NCBI RefSeq assembly: GCF_949987515.2 | Contig: NC_082701.1 | Coordinates: 34,861,755 to 34,925,754 of the forward strand | Length of the DNA: 64,000 nt | Direction of reading: 5' to 3' | From: Delphinus delphis | Lineage: Eukaryota > Chordata > Mammalia > Artiodactyla > Delphinidae | In this document: piece after piece, positions 11,642 to 24,381 of the stretch | Layout: the number at the start of each line of letters is the position of its first letter | Position numbering within the stretch: position 1 is the stretch's first letter | The notes under the pieces: generated by a model | The model's input: the letters and a program-made list of their open reading frames with translations, nothing else | Told to the model about the DNA's origin: nothing | Databases searched by the model: none | Position numbers and translations under genes: made by a program

Positions 11642-13608
11642 CTGATGAATTAAAACAATATGGTTATTGATGCTTTACTTACATAATCTTTAGTGAAATA
11701 ATATAAAATGTTATGAGGTAAAGATTGTTAAAAATAATTAAATTCATTTTGGTGATGAGAGTTATTAAATGACTTGCCCAATACTTCATGTGTTAGGGGT
11801 TGAGTAAGGAGTATAATCTTAACATTTTGGCTTCTCATTTAATTTGTAAGAACCATCAGCCAACAATCTTGTCAAAGAAATTTATTTTGATTGCTAACTC
11901 TGAGGAGGGATGAGAAGAAAATTGGAAAATATATATACTGAATATATGGAGAATATTTGCTTAGGTATTAAAATTGATTTGCCCATAACAAATTCTTTAC
12001 TTTTTGTATTATATGACATTTCTAGCCTCATTTCAAATGGCTACACAGTTTATTTAATAAATTAGTGTTTTCTATGTTCTATGATTATTGAGCTTTATTA
12101 GCTCAACAATTAGTTTAGATAACCCTCCCATCTCTTAGCTATTATTACTTTTCTTGTAATTTTGTTTGGTTCAACAATGTTTGTTTTTGTTAGCAAGATG
12201 ATTTGAGAATACATTCATGTCTCTCCCTCTGTCATTTAGTAAGACTGAAGAAGCTAGTTTCTTTTTCTTTTTTAATATTTTCTTGTACTTTTATTGGAAA
12301 CAGTTCTATCAATATTTTAAAAACAGAGTCCTGCTTCAAATTTTCCAGAGAGTGTTTTCCAGACATTGTATTACTATATTTCAGAATGATATGTTTTCCT
12401 ATTTGTTCAAAATTATTTGATAGAAAAGGTCCTAAAATAGACATTTATTTATTATTTACCTTAAAATACAATGTACCAGATCCTGTGATCTGCAAATTGT
12501 TTGAAAAATCTGAGCTCCAGTTTAATTTCTAGTCCTGTGTTCATACATAAATTGGTGATGTCATCATCACTGGCTAATATCTTCAAAATTTTAAAAGCAA
12601 TGATACATGTTTTTAAAGTCCACCTATACCAGAAGTCATCATCATTTCAACTAAATAGGGCATTTGGTTATCTCTGGATTGAAGAAAGTGACACATGTCA
12701 GAACTCTGAATGAAAGTGTTTGAGTAAGAGAAAGACTTTGGCCTAATTTATCTGGACCTTTATTACATCTAATGTGTAATAACTGTGGTCACAAAGAGTG
12801 TTTTAGTCTACTGCTTTTTCAGCCTGAGGTGACCAACAGAACACCTTATGGATAATAAATTATTATTTTGCCCTTTGCTTAGGACTGGCCAACTTTGGCT
12901 GATACTGAGTTCAAAATTGTACTCTCTTCTGGGTACCATGTTAGCTTTCATTTGGAAAAAAAGTGAATTCTATATCATCTGCTTCATTCAACATTTTTTT
13001 TTTTGTTAGTTTAATCATCTGGCTTCTGTCTTCATGATGAATTTAGAATGTTGGCTCTCAAGAGAAAAGTACTGATCCTTAGGGAACAATTTGGACATCT
13101 CTGGAAGACTCTGAGTTGTCACAATTATTGGAAAACTTCACTAACACTTAGTAGGACGGGACCAGGGTTGCTAGATCCCCTTCAATGTAAGAGACAGTGA
13201 ACATAATGAAGAATGTTCTGTATGACTTTCAGATGTTCTAATGGCCAACCATGTAGTTTACAAATGTAATAACAGCTATCTGAATCCAGAACCTAACTCA
13301 TTTTTACATATAAATCCAGATATTTTTGCTAGTTTTTATATATATATTACATTTTTCAAATACTTAACAAGTGTGAAAATCAAGGGAAGAATATGCTTTA
13401 TTTATATTTTTGGAAATTTATACCAATAATTATTTGATATTTTGGAAAATATTTTACTGAGAACAATGCATTGAAATTTATGTGTGCCCAGAAGATTATT
13501 GGTTTTTTTTTTTGTAGCTGACATATGAATGGTTACTTTTTATATATGGTGGAAACATCAACTAGTTAATTAAATCTAGCATAGTCAGTTCCAAGCACTT
13601 AGACATAA
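11642..13608. other. intergenic, nothing recognised
   Basis: AT-rich unique-looking DNA between two L1 insertions. Overlapping short frames at 12203-12713 share no domain or codon signal on inspection. No gene is called. Confidence 0.5.
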
Positions 13609-13622
13609 AAATACATATTATT

Positions 13623-14231
13623 AGAATGCATAAGTGATCTGGAAGATAGACTAAAGGAAATCACCCAAATAGAATAACAGACACAAAGACAAATGAAATA
13701 AAAACTAGTGCATCATATGAGATTTCTGGGATAATATCAAATGTGCCAACATTTGCATTATAGGGGTTCCAGAAGGAGAAGAGAGAGAGAGAAGGGTATC
13801 AAAAATATATTTGAAAAACTTATGGCTAAAAACTTACCAAACCTAAAGAATGAAACAAATATACAGGTAGAGGAAGCACAGAGGGTTCCAAACAAGATGA
13901 ACACAAACATACCCACACCAAGACATATCATAATTAAAATGCCAGAAGTAAATGATAAAAAGAGAATTCTAAAGGCAGCAAGAGAAAAACAGTCATACAC
14001 AAGGGAATCCTCATGAGGCTATCAGCTGATTTCTCTGCAGAAACTTTACAGGTGAGAAGAGAGTGGCATAATATATTCAAAGTGCTGAAAGTGAAAAAAT
14101 TTGCAACCTAGGATTCTCTATCCAGTAAGATCATAGAAGGAGAGATACAGAGCTTCTCAGACAGGAATAAACTAAAAGAATTCAGCAACATAAAACCCAC
14201 CATAAAGGAAATGTTGAAAGGTCATCTTTAA
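13623..14231 (+). pseudogene. L1 copy B ORF1 C-terminal remnant
   Basis: The open part 13741-14016 includes the RNA-binding core with REREKGIKNIFEKLMAKNLPN and the basic C-terminal block KKRILKAAREKQ. Truncation removed the N-terminal coiled coil at insertion. The end is taken at the TAA at 14229-14231, matching the ORF1 end of the other copies. Confidence 0.8.
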
Positions 14232-14691
14232 ATGGAAAAGAAGCAAAAAATCTATAGGAAAAATCCCAGTAGGAGAGGCAAATACATAGTAAAGACTGAA
14301 GATCACTTAAATAAACCAGTGACATATATTAAAAGAAAAAAATTGTTAAAGCAACTATAACTACAATAAACAATAAAGGGAATAGGCATGAAGATATAAA
14401 ATATGACATCATAAATACAAAATGTGGGGGAGAAGAGTAAAAATGTAGATCTTTTGGAATATGTTTGAATGTAAATGACTAATAGTTTAAATCAAGTAGC
14501 TAAAATTATGGGTCAACATATATGAACCCCACTGTGACCATAAATCAAAAACCTACAGTAGATAGACAAAAAAAAAAAAAAGGAACCCAAGCATACTACA
14601 AAAGAAAATCATCAACAACCCACAATGAAAGAAATAAAAAATGATATGAACAGTGAAGAGCTACAAAAACAACTGGAAAACAAGTAATAAA

Positions 14692-17600
14692 ATGACAACA
14701 TGTACATATCTATCATTAATTACTTTAAACGTCAGTGGACTAAATACTCTGATCAAAAGATTTAGGGTGGCTAATTGGATTAAAAAATAAAAAAGACCTT
14801 TCAATATGGTGTCTGCAAGAGATTCCCTAAGGGCTAAAGACACACACAGACTGAAAGTGAGAGGATGGGAAAAAAGATATTTTATACAAATGGAGAAGAA
14901 AAGAAAATGAGAGTAGCAATACTTATATCAGACAAAACAGACTTTGAAACAAAGGCCAAAACAAAAGACAAAGAAGAGCAATATATAATGATAAAGAGCT
15001 CAATACAAGAAGAGGATATTGCACTCCTTAACATATACAGGAGCACATAAATATATAAAGCAAATACGAACAGACATAAAGGGAGATATCAACAATAATA
15101 CAATAATAGTAGGAGAGTTTAATACCACACTGATAACAATGGACAAATTAACAAGACAGAAAATCAATAAGGTAACAGTGGTCTTAAATGACAATATACC
15201 AGTTGGACATAATTGATATCTATAGGACATTACGTCCAAATCCAGCAGAATACACATTCTTTTCCAGTGCATATGTAATGTCCTCCAGGATAGATCACAT
15301 ACAAGGTCACAAAACAAGCCTTAACAAATTTAAGAGAAAATAAATTATATCAAGCGTTTTTCTGATGATGATGTTATGAAACTAGAAATCAAAAAGAAAA
15401 CTGTGAAAAGAGAAAATATGTGGAGACTAAACAATATGTTACTAAAAAAACAATGGGTCAACAATGAAATCTAAGAGGGAATCAGAAAATACCTTGAGGC
15501 AAAGGAAAATGGAAACACAAGTTTCCAAAATGTATGAGAACCAGCCAATGAAGTTCTAAGAGAGTTCGTAGTAATACAGGCCTTCCTCAAGAAACAAGAA
15601 AAATCTCAAATAAACAACTTAACCCACCACCTAAAATGATTAGAAGAAGAAGAACAAACAAAATCCGAAGTCAGCAGAAGGAAGGAAATAATAAAGATCA
15701 GAGAGGAATAAATAAAATAAAGATTGAAAAAAAACACAGAAAAGATCAATGAAACCAAGAGGTGTTTTCTGAGAAGAGAAGGGACCCAAATAAGCAAAAT
15801 AAGAAATGAAAGAGGAGAAATATAACTGATACTATAGAGATACAAAAAATCATAAGGGAATACCATGAACAGTTATATGATAAAAAATTGGACAACCTAG
15901 AAGAAATAGATGAATTTCTAGAAACATACAGTCTGCCAAGACTGAGTCAACAAGGTACAAACAATTTGATCACTAGATCACTAGATTGATCACTAGAAAT
16001 GAAATTGAATTCATAATGCAAACACTCCCAGCAAACAAAAGCCCAGGACCAGATGTTTTCACAGGGGAATTCTACCAAACATATAAAGAAAAACAAATAC
16101 CTATCTTTCTCAAACTACTCCAAAGAAATTAAAGTGGAGGGAGTACATCCAAATTTATTCTACAGTCCATCATTATCCTGATATCAAAACCAGACAAGGG
16201 CACTACAAAAAATAAAATTATAGGCCAATATCTTTGATAAATATAAATGCAAAAATCCTCAACAAAATATTAGCAAACTGAAATTAACAGTACATAAAAA
16301 GGATCATGCACCATGATCAAGCTGGATTTATTCCAGGGTCACAAGGATGGTTCAACATTCACAAATTAATCAATATGATACATCACATTAGCAAAAGTAA
16401 GTATAAAAATCACATGATCATTTCAGTAGATGCAGAAACAGCATTTGAACAATTTCAACATCCATTCATGATAAAAAATATCATCATAGTGGCTATAGAG
16501 TGAACATATCTCAACATAATAAATGCCATTTATGACAAATCCACAGCCAACCTAATATTCATTGATCAAAAGCTGAAAGTCTTCCTGCTAAATTCAGGAA
16601 CAATACAGTGATGGTCACTCTTGCTACTTCTATTTAACATAGTATTAGAAGTTCTGGCCACAGCAATCAGATAAGGAAAATAAATAAAGTTATTCAAATT
16701 AGAAGGGAAGAGGTAAAACTGTCACTATTTGCAGATGACATAACACAATATATAGAGAATTCTAAAGTCTCCACCCAGAAGCAATTAGAACTAATAGATG
16801 AATTCAACAAGGTTGCAGAAAATAATATTAATATACAGAATCTGTTGCACTTATGTACACTAATAATGAAATATCAGAAGGAGAAAGTAAAAAATAATTC
16901 CATTTAAAATTGCATCAAAAAGTAAAATACCTCGCGATAAATTTAGTCAAGGAAGTGAAAAACCTATACTCTGAAAACTAAAATATTGAGGAAGGAAATT
17001 GAAGATGATACAAAGAAATGGAAAAATATCCAGTGCTTTTTGATTGAAAGAATTAATATTGTTAAAATGGCCATACTACCTAAAGCAATCTACAGACTTA
17101 GTGCAATCCCTATCAAAATATCCATGACATTTTTCACAGAACTAGAACCAATAACTCTAAAATTTCTATGGAAACACAGAAGACCCTGAATTTCCAAATC
17201 AATCTTGAGAAAAAAATGAATAAAGCTGGAAGTATGACCCTCCCAGACTCCAGACCAATACTACAAAGCTACAATAATCCAAACAGCATGGTATTGGCAC
17301 AAAAACAGACAAATAGATCAATGGAACAAAGTAGAGAGCCCAGAAATAAACCCACATACCTATTGTCGATTAATCTATGACAAAAGAGGCAAGGCTATAC
17401 AATGGAGAAAAACAGTCTCTCAACAAGTGGTGCTGGGAAAACTGGACAATCACAGGTAAAACAATGAGATTAGAATGTTTCCCCACACCATATACAAAAA
17501 TAAACTCAAAATGGTTTAAAGACCTAAGTGTAAGACCTGAAACCGTAAAACTCCTAGCAAAGAACATAGGCAGAAAACTCCTTTACATAAATCTTAGCAA

Positions 17601-18600
17601 TATTTTCTTGGATCAGTCTCCTAAGTCAAAATAAATAGAAGCAGAAATAAACAAATGGGACATAATTAAACTTAAAAGCTTTTGCACAACCAAGGAAAGC
17701 ATTAAGATGAAAAGACAACATATGGAATGGAGGAAAATAATTGCAAATGATGAGACAAATGGAGAGTTAATATCCAAAATACACAAACATCTCATACAAC
17801 TCAATATCAAAAAGACAAACAATCTAATAAAAAATGAGCAAAGACCTGAATAGGCATTCCTCCCAAGAAGACATACAAATGGCTAACAGGTACGTGAAAA
17901 GGTGGTCAACATTGCTAATTATTAGAGAAATGTAAATCAAAACAACAATGAGATATCACCTCACACCTGTCAGAATAGCTATCATCAAAAAGTCTACAAA
18001 TGACAAATGTTGGAGAGGATGTGGAGAAAGGGGAACCCTGGTATATGGTTGGTGGGATGTTAATTGGTACAGTCACTGTGGAAAACAGTATGGAGATGCC
18101 TCAAAAAACTAAAAAATAAGACTACCATATGATGCAACAATTCCACTCCTTGGTATGTATCTGGAAAAATGAAAACACTAATTTGAAAAGTTATATGCAC
18201 CCCAATGTTCATAGAAGCACTATTTACAATAGCTGAGACATATAAGCAACCTAAAGGGCCCATCAACAGATACTTGGCTTAAGAATATATATATATAAAA
18301 TACATATTATTTAACTATAAGTTAATATATATATAATATATATATAATTGTGTGTATATATACACACAGTGGTATATTACTCAACCATAAAAAAATAATG
18401 AAGTACTGCCATTTGCAGCAATGTGAATGGACTCAGAGAATATTATGCTTAGTGAAATAAGTCTGACAAAGACAAGTACTGTATGATATAACTTACCTAA
18501 AAAATAATACAAATGAATGTATATGCAAAACAGAAACAGAACCATAATATAGAAAACAAACTTGTGGTTACCAAAAGAGAGAGGGAAAAGGGGGAGGGCC
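14692..18600 (+). pseudogene. L1 copy B ORF2 remnant (endonuclease-reverse transcriptase)
   Basis: Begins with ATG at 14692 (a short 'TYLSLITLNV'-type opening). Endonuclease pieces lie at 14865-15216, with DFNT changed to EFNT. The RT palm is recognisable at 16306-16503 ([14 protein letters not shown]), and the active-site FADD remains readable near 16730. Later pieces at 16986-17634 cover the thumb and linker. The C-terminal cysteine-rich region follows near 18000. Frames switch repeatedly and stops are frequent, so it is dead. The C-terminal boundary is approximate. Confidence 0.85.
18283..18370. repeat. AT-rich microsatellite inside L1 copy B, with embedded 27-nt flank copy
   Basis: A (TA)n/(TG)n tract expanded at the site where other L1 copies have only a short 'tatatatacacaatgg' stretch. 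Positions 18298-18324 within it are identical to 19042-19068, the 3' target-site duplication plus 13 nt of downstream host sequence. Confidence 0.85.
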
Positions 18601-18768
18601 AAATTAGGGGTATGGAATTAACAAATATACACTACGGTATATAAAATAGATCAGCAACAAGGCTATACTGTACAGCACACGGAATTATATCCATTATCTT
18701 GTAATAGTTTATAATGGAGTATAATCTGCAAAACTACTGAATCACTATGCCATACACCTGAAACTAAC

Positions 18769-19019
18769 AAAATATTGTAAATTGGGCTTCCCTGGTAGCA
18801 CAGTGGTTGGGGGTCCACCTGCCGATGCAGGGGGCACGGGTTCGTGCCCTGGTCTGGGAGGATCCCACGTGCTGCAGAGCGGCTGGGCCCGTGGGCCGTG
18901 GCCACTGGGCCTGCACGTCCAGAGCCTGTGCTCCACGGCGGGAGGGGCCACGGCAGTGAGAGGCCCACGTACCACAAAAAAACAAAAACAAAAACAAACA
19001 AACAAAAAATATTGTAAAT
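18769..19019 (+). mobile_element. CHR-type tRNA-derived SINE nested in L1 copy B
   Basis: Element 18783-19005, starting 'gggcttccctggtagcacag'. It has the pol III A box (tagcacagtgg) and B box (gggttcgtgccc), a GC-rich body and an A-rich tail. The 14-bp duplication aaaatattgtaaat flanks it at 18769-18782 and 19006-19019. The only plus-strand CHR SINE in the window. The tRNA-like head is part of the SINE and is not a tRNA gene. Confidence 0.95.
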
Positions 19020-19055
19020 CAACTCTAATTCAATAAAAAAGAAATACATATTATT

Positions 19056-20962
19056 TAACTATAAGTTAGTTTTCTCTTTCTTGTATGTTGGAGTTAAGGC
19101 TTTATACTGATTATATTATAACTTACATGTGTTGCTATGTGATAGTACCCTAAGAATTTTATTCCAGGGTAATAGAGGTAGTGTTAGAACTATTGTTAAT
19201 GAAAACTTTGGGTGTCATGAGGTTGCAAGTTACTGCTTTCGTCAGAGTGGACTCACTTTGACAGAATTTAGAACAACATTAAAGAATTTTGAAACCTTCC
19301 ACTCTCATTTTTAATACATGCCAACATTCAAAAGGCAAAAAACAAACAAAAAAACACCTTAATTTGCTTTAAAAGAAACTATTTCTTATGATTGAATTAA
19401 ACAACATTTACAGTTCATGGAAACACTAGTTTAATTTAGAGATCCTAAACTCAAGACCCACAAATTAAATCCTATTCTTTTAAAGTTTCATTTGGCCAGC
19501 ATCATAGTTCAAAACTGTTTTAATTTGAATGACTAGATGAGTACATACTTTAAGCTGTACCAACCCTGCTGGCATATACCAAAGGAATAAAATTGCACCT
19601 CAAGTATAACAGGAGTATGTATTTTGTAACTTGTACAGAATTTGCTCCCACTGAAAAAAAAATGGGGATGGCTGAAGGGTTGGTCAGTTACCAGAATTTA
19701 GAGATTTGGAGACTGTATGTGAAACATCCTGATCTCTGGCTGAGCATGAAAACTGGAAGATCTAGCAACACTGGATCTTTATTCCTCTCAGCAACAATAA
19801 TCTGGATCTGAGAAGTGGCTTCCTCCTTTACACAGGCAGCAACTTTCCAGAGAGGTTCAGTTCTTTACTGGTTTTCTCATCTGTTCTGATTCACTGATTT
19901 ATATTATCTGCAAGAACCCTATGTTTATGACCTCTGGTTTAACTGGATATAAAACTACATACGTGAAGAAAAATAAAATATTCAAAATAATCAGAAATGT
20001 GTAGCATGCTATAAAATATCAGGTCTTTTTTATTATAAGGTTATATGTTAATTATGAAAATAAATAACACTATCATGTAACATGATGAAAGGCGGGGAGG
20101 AGGGGAACAGCAAGAGAAACATAGGATTTACAGCCAGAGTCTTGCATCATCAGTTTTACACTTTTATCTGGGGATGTCTGTATGTAAATCATATTTCCTT
20201 TCTGAACTTCCATTTTCTAATCTTTTAGCATGACAGTAAAACCTGACTGTGGTGTACAATGTTTGTGCTCCACTCATATATCTTTGGCTCAATTTTTAAA
20301 ATACTGTTTTGAAGACCCCCTCCCCACTCCCAGCTTCTGAGTGCTTTGGTTTACAGCAGTGAGCAAAAGACTGCCCTTGGGCTACTGTAATCTATCTTGC
20401 CAACAAATGGTGAGGAGACAGTTACCTGGAAAATTACATTCCCCTTGAAGATGCCTAGTCATTGTTGGAGGCAGTGGGTATAAGGAAGTTCACATCCTTT
20501 ACCTCAAGTTAGTAGAATTCTGAGGCATAACTTATACTCTAAAATGCCTGTGCAGGTGACATTAAAGCTACCCTCTAACTTGTTTTTGGTTTGTTTTTTT
20601 TTTTTTAATCCAGATATTGCAACATTGCTCAGCTTTTCACTTCCTTGGGATGGTTTCCTTACTTTATATTTCGTATACAAAATCTCATCTCAGGATCTGA
20701 TTCTGGGGAAGTCTGACTAAAACCATTACTAATGAACCTCGTAGTACTAGTGTAAGATATAATGTGATACATGAAATGGAATGTTAAAATAATATTATAA
20801 AATTATTTTCTTAAAAATTCTGGTTGAATTTTCAAGGCAAAATCACAATTTTTCCCATACCCAAAACATACTGAAATAATTAATTTAATAGAAAATATTA
20901 TGAGAACAATCTATCCATATCTTTTACATAATGAGAAAGTCAAAACCCCAGTAGAAGTCAAG
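19056..20962. other. intergenic, nothing recognised
   Basis: Unique-looking AT-rich DNA. Short frames at 19129-19314 and 19593-19811 have no recognisable domain. A T tract sits near 20597-20607. Confidence 0.5.
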
Positions 20963-21086
20963 AAGTGGTGTTTTACACAAGCCACTTAGATAGTTTCATC
21001 CACCAGAGGGCAGACTGCAGAAGTAAAAAGAACTATAATCCTGCAGCCTGTGGAACAAAAACCACATTCACAGAAAGATAGACAAG

Positions 21087-21991
21087 ATGAAAAAGCAGAG
21101 GGCTATGTACCAGATGAAGGAACAAGATAAAACCACAGAAAAGCAACTAAATGAAGGGGAGATAGGCAACCTTCCAGAAAAAGAATTCAGAATAATGATA
21201 GTGAGAATGATCCAGGACCTCGGAAAAAGAATGGAGGCAAAGATCAAGGAAATGAAAGAAATGTTTAACAAAGACCTAGAGGACTTAATGAACAAACAAA
21301 CAGAGATGAATAATAAAATAACTGAAATGAAAACCACATTAGAAGGAATCAACAGCAGAATAACAGAGGCAGAAGAATGGATAAGTGACTTGGAAGACAG
21401 AATGGTGGGATTCACTGCTGTGGAATAGAATAAAGAAAAAAGAATGAAAAGAAATGAAGACAGCCTAAGAGACCTCTGCGACAACATTAAATACCACAAC
21501 ATTTGCATTATAGGGGTCCCAGAAGGAGAAGAGAGAGAGAAAGGACCCAAGAAAATATTTGAAGAGATTATAGTTGAAAACTTCCATAACATGGGAAAGG
21601 AAATAGTCACCCAAATCCAGGAAGCATAGCGAGTCCCTTACAGGATAAACCCAAGGAGAAACATGCTGAAATACATAGTAATCAAACTGGCAAAAAAATA
21701 AGACAAAGAAATATTATTGAAAGCGGCAAAGGAAAAATGACAAATAACATAAAAGGGAAATCCCATAAGGTTAACAACTGATTTCTCAGCAGAAACTCTA
21801 CAAGCCAGAAGGGACTGGCATTATATACTTAAAGTGGTGAAAGGGAAGTACCTACAACCAAGATTACTCTACCCGGCAAGGGTCTCATTCAGATTTGATG
21901 GGGAAATGAAAAGCTTTACAGACAAACAAAAGCTAAGAGAATTCAGCACCACCAAACCAGCTCTACAACAAATGCTACAGGAACTTTTCTA
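21087..21991 (+). pseudogene. L1 ORF1 remnant in the chimeric insertion
   Basis: The ORF1 coding region runs about 300 codons from ATG 21087 (MKKQRAMYQMKEQD) to TAA at 21989-21991. The long coiled coil (KEMFNKDLEDLMNKQTEMN) and the RNA-binding core (GVPEGEEREKGPKKIFEE) stay in one frame, broken by CAG-to-TAG type stops at 21426-21428 and 21627-21629. Further stops follow near 21700. This is the best preserved ORF1 in the window. Confidence 0.9.
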
Positions 21992-22050
21992 AGTGGGAAA
22001 CACAAGAGAAGAAAAGGACCTACAAAAACAAACACAAAACAATTAAGAAA

Positions 22051-22260
22051 ATGGTCATAGGAACATACATATCGATAATTACCTTAAAATTGAATGGATT
22101 AAATGCTCCAACCAAAAGACACAGGCTTGCTGAATGGATAAAAAAACAAGATGCATATATATGCTGTCTAAAAGAGACCTACTTCAGACCTAGGGACACA
22201 TACAGACTGAAAATGAGGGGACGGAAAAAGATACTCCATGCAAATGGAAATAAAATTCCC
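22051..22260 (+). pseudogene. L1 ORF2 N-terminal fragment (start of endonuclease)
   Basis: Opens with ATG 22051 and reads the L1 endonuclease start (SIITLKLNGLNAPTKRHR, then CLKETYF) up to 'HANGNK', where the L1 match ends at an A tract. Only about 70 codons of ORF2 are present, without the catalytic core. Confidence 0.85.
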
Positions 22261-22479
22261 AAAAAAAAAAAAAATCAGGTCAAAATTTGTCTCCCTAGTT
22301 TTCTGGAGTCTCAGTTAAGATATACCTGCTTGAGGTCCTGCCTTTGTATGTGCAAATTCTTTCATACCATAAGTATTTAAAAAAAAAAAAAGTGGTGTTT
22401 TGATGACAGCTACATTGCTTCTATAACCAGTTTTATTTGACCCTGTGACAATGATAAGGAATAATATGGCATTATACTT

Positions 22480-22755
22480 TTTAAATTTATTTATTCATCT
22501 ATTTATTTGTTTATTTATTTTGGGTTGCATTGGGTCTTAGTTGCTGCACACAGGATCTTTCATTGTGATGTGCGGGCTCTTGGTTGCAGTGTGTGGGCTT
22601 CTTTCTAGTTGTGGTGTGTGGGCTCAGTAGCTGTGGCACATGGGCTTAAATGACCCATGGTATATGTGATCTTAGTTCCCAGACCAGGGATCGAATCCAT
22701 GTCCCCTGCATTAGAAGGCAGATCTTTAACCACTGGACCACCAGGTAAATCCGTA
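22480..22755 (-). mobile_element. CHR-2-like SINE (long form)
   Basis: A longer, older CHR-type SINE in reverse: T-rich tail, 'gggttgcattgggtcttag', 'gtgtgtgggctcagtagc', then the tRNA-like head 'gggatcgaatccatgtcccc' (B box) and 'ggaccaccaggtaaatcc'. Diverged; no clear target-site duplication. Confidence 0.85.
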
Positions 22756-23295
22756 TGCTTTTCTTTTTACTTTAATTTTTAACTCAAATTTTGGATTCTT
22801 GTTTGGAATAAAACAGGATCTTCACTGTTTACAAGGTTATTTCTGAGTTGCAAAAGTTTTCTCTCCATATTTTTCCTTGTATTACCATGTTTTTCTCTGT
22901 AGTCTCCTATCCAATCTTGGCTGCCCAATCAGACAAACAGGATGTGCGAGGACATTTTCTTTTTGCATCGGTAGTGGAAACCTTGGCAGTAGACAGTAAC
23001 TGCACTAGGTCTGCCAAATAGATACATTCTTTAATTTTGATCATGTATTCTATGTACCCAATATTGTCTCCCTATGAAAATCTTGCTATTGCCTTATGGC
23101 ATTCACTGTGTTTCATTACAATATTTAACTATCCTCAAAGTTAGAATCTTCTTTCATTGACAAAATCTGAGAACCAAATTTTCAGTTCTCCGGTAGGCGT
23201 GAATTTAAGTTGGCTAAAAAGAGACACATTAAGCCTAAACTAAACATTTTGCAATTGTTCTGTTAATTTGATTGTCATGATGGTCAATCATAAAA
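22756..23295. other. intergenic, nothing recognised
   Basis: Unique-looking DNA between a SINE and a truncated L1. No gene or repeat is supported. Confidence 0.5.
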
Positions 23296-24381
23296 TGAAT
23301 GGTAATTTTTTTTTATTTTTTTAATTGGGGTATAGTTGCTTTACAATGTTGTGTTAGTTTCTGCTGTACAGTGAAGTAAATCAGCTATATGTATGCATAT
23401 ATCCCCCTTCTTTGGATTTCCTTCCCATTTAGGTCACCACAGAGCACTGAGTAGAGTTCACTGTACTATAGAGTAGGTTCTCATTAGTTATCTATTTTAT
23501 ACATAGCAGTGTATATAAGTCAATCCCAATCTCCCAATTCATCCCATCCCCCCTTACCCACTTGGTGTCCATACGTTTGTTCTCTACATCTGTGTCTCTC
23601 TTTCAGCTTTGCAAATAGGTTCATCTGTACCATTTTCTAGATTCCACATATATGTGTTAATATATAATATTTGTTTTTCTCTTTCTGACTTACTTCACTC
23701 TGTATGACAGTCTCTAAGTCCATCCACGTCTCTGCAAATGGCACAATTTTGTTCCTTTCTTTGGCTGAGTAATATCCCATTGTATATATGTACCACATCT
23801 TCTTTATCCATTCCTCTGTTGATGGATATTTAGGTTGCTTCTATGTCCTGGTTATTGTAAATAGTGCTGCAATGAACATTGGGGTGCATGTATATTTTAG
23901 AATCATGGCTTTCTCAGGGTATATACCCAGTAGAGGGATTACTGGGCCATATGATTGTTTTATTTTTAGTTTTTTAAGGAAGCTCCATACTGTTCTCCAT
24001 AGTGGCTGTACAAATTTACATTCCCACCAACAGTGTAAAAGGGTTACCTTTTCTGCACACCCTCTCCAGTATTTATTGTTTCTAGATATTTTTTGATGGT
24101 GGCCATTCTGACCAGTGTGAGGTAATACCTCATTGTAGTTTTGGTTTGCATTTCTCTAATAATTAGTGATGTTGAGCATCTTTTCATGTGCCTCTTGATC
24201 ATCTGTATGTCTTCTTTGGAGAAATATCTGTTTAGGTCTTCTTCTGCCCATTATCTGAATGGGTTGATTGGGTTGATATTGAGCTGCATGGGCTGTTTGT
24301 ATATTTTGGAGATTAATCCCTTGTCAGTTGCTTCATTTGCAAATATGTTCTACCATTCTGAGGGTTGTCTGTGAATGGTAA
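23296..24381 (-). mobile_element. 5'-truncated L1 3' end (L1 copy C)
   Basis: Element about 23306-24371 in reverse: poly(T), 3' UTR ('ttggggtatagttgctttac'), then the C-terminal end of ORF2 seen antisense. It stops abruptly near 24371. A 10-bp repeat tgaatggtaa at 23296-23305 and 24372-24381 is a probable target-site duplication. The open frames at 23788-24374 on the plus strand are antisense to ORF2. Confidence 0.88.

Larger units (their letters stand above)
13609..19055 (+). mobile_element. 5'-truncated L1 with 14-bp target-site duplication (L1 copy B)
   Basis: The element occupies 13623-19041. It starts inside ORF1, continues through ORF2 and the 3' UTR, and ends in 'attcaataaaaaag'. The direct repeat aaatacatattatt at 13609-13622 and 19042-19055 is its target-site duplication. 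It is more diverged and has a longer spacer between ORFs (about 460 nt) than copy A, so it belongs to an older or different subfamily. A CHR SINE is nested near its 3' end (18783-19005). Oddly, 18298-18324 is an exact copy of the element's own 3' flank (19042-19068). Confidence 0.93.
20963..22401 (+). mobile_element. chimeric L1 insertion: L1 5' part plus unrelated 104-nt tail, two poly(A) tracts
   Basis: The direct repeat aagtggtgtttt at 20963-20974 and 22390-22401 brackets the insertion. It starts within the L1 5' UTR, covers all of ORF1 and about 210 nt of ORF2, then stops at an A14 tract (22261-22274). After that come 104 nt of non-L1 sequence and a second A tract (about 22379-22391) directly at the target-site duplication. 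An AATAAA sits at 22249-22254 just before the first tract. The remaining L1 (RT and 3' UTR) is absent. See the finding for interpretations. Confidence 0.85.

Noticed and set aside
18783..19005. tRNA-like pol III A and B boxes
   Set aside because: They belong to the head of a CHR SINE with A-rich tail and target-site duplication, not to a functional tRNA gene. The same holds for the other CHR copies.
21068..21610. 180-codon minus-strand frame
   Set aside because: Antisense to L1 ORF1, whose sense reading is clear.
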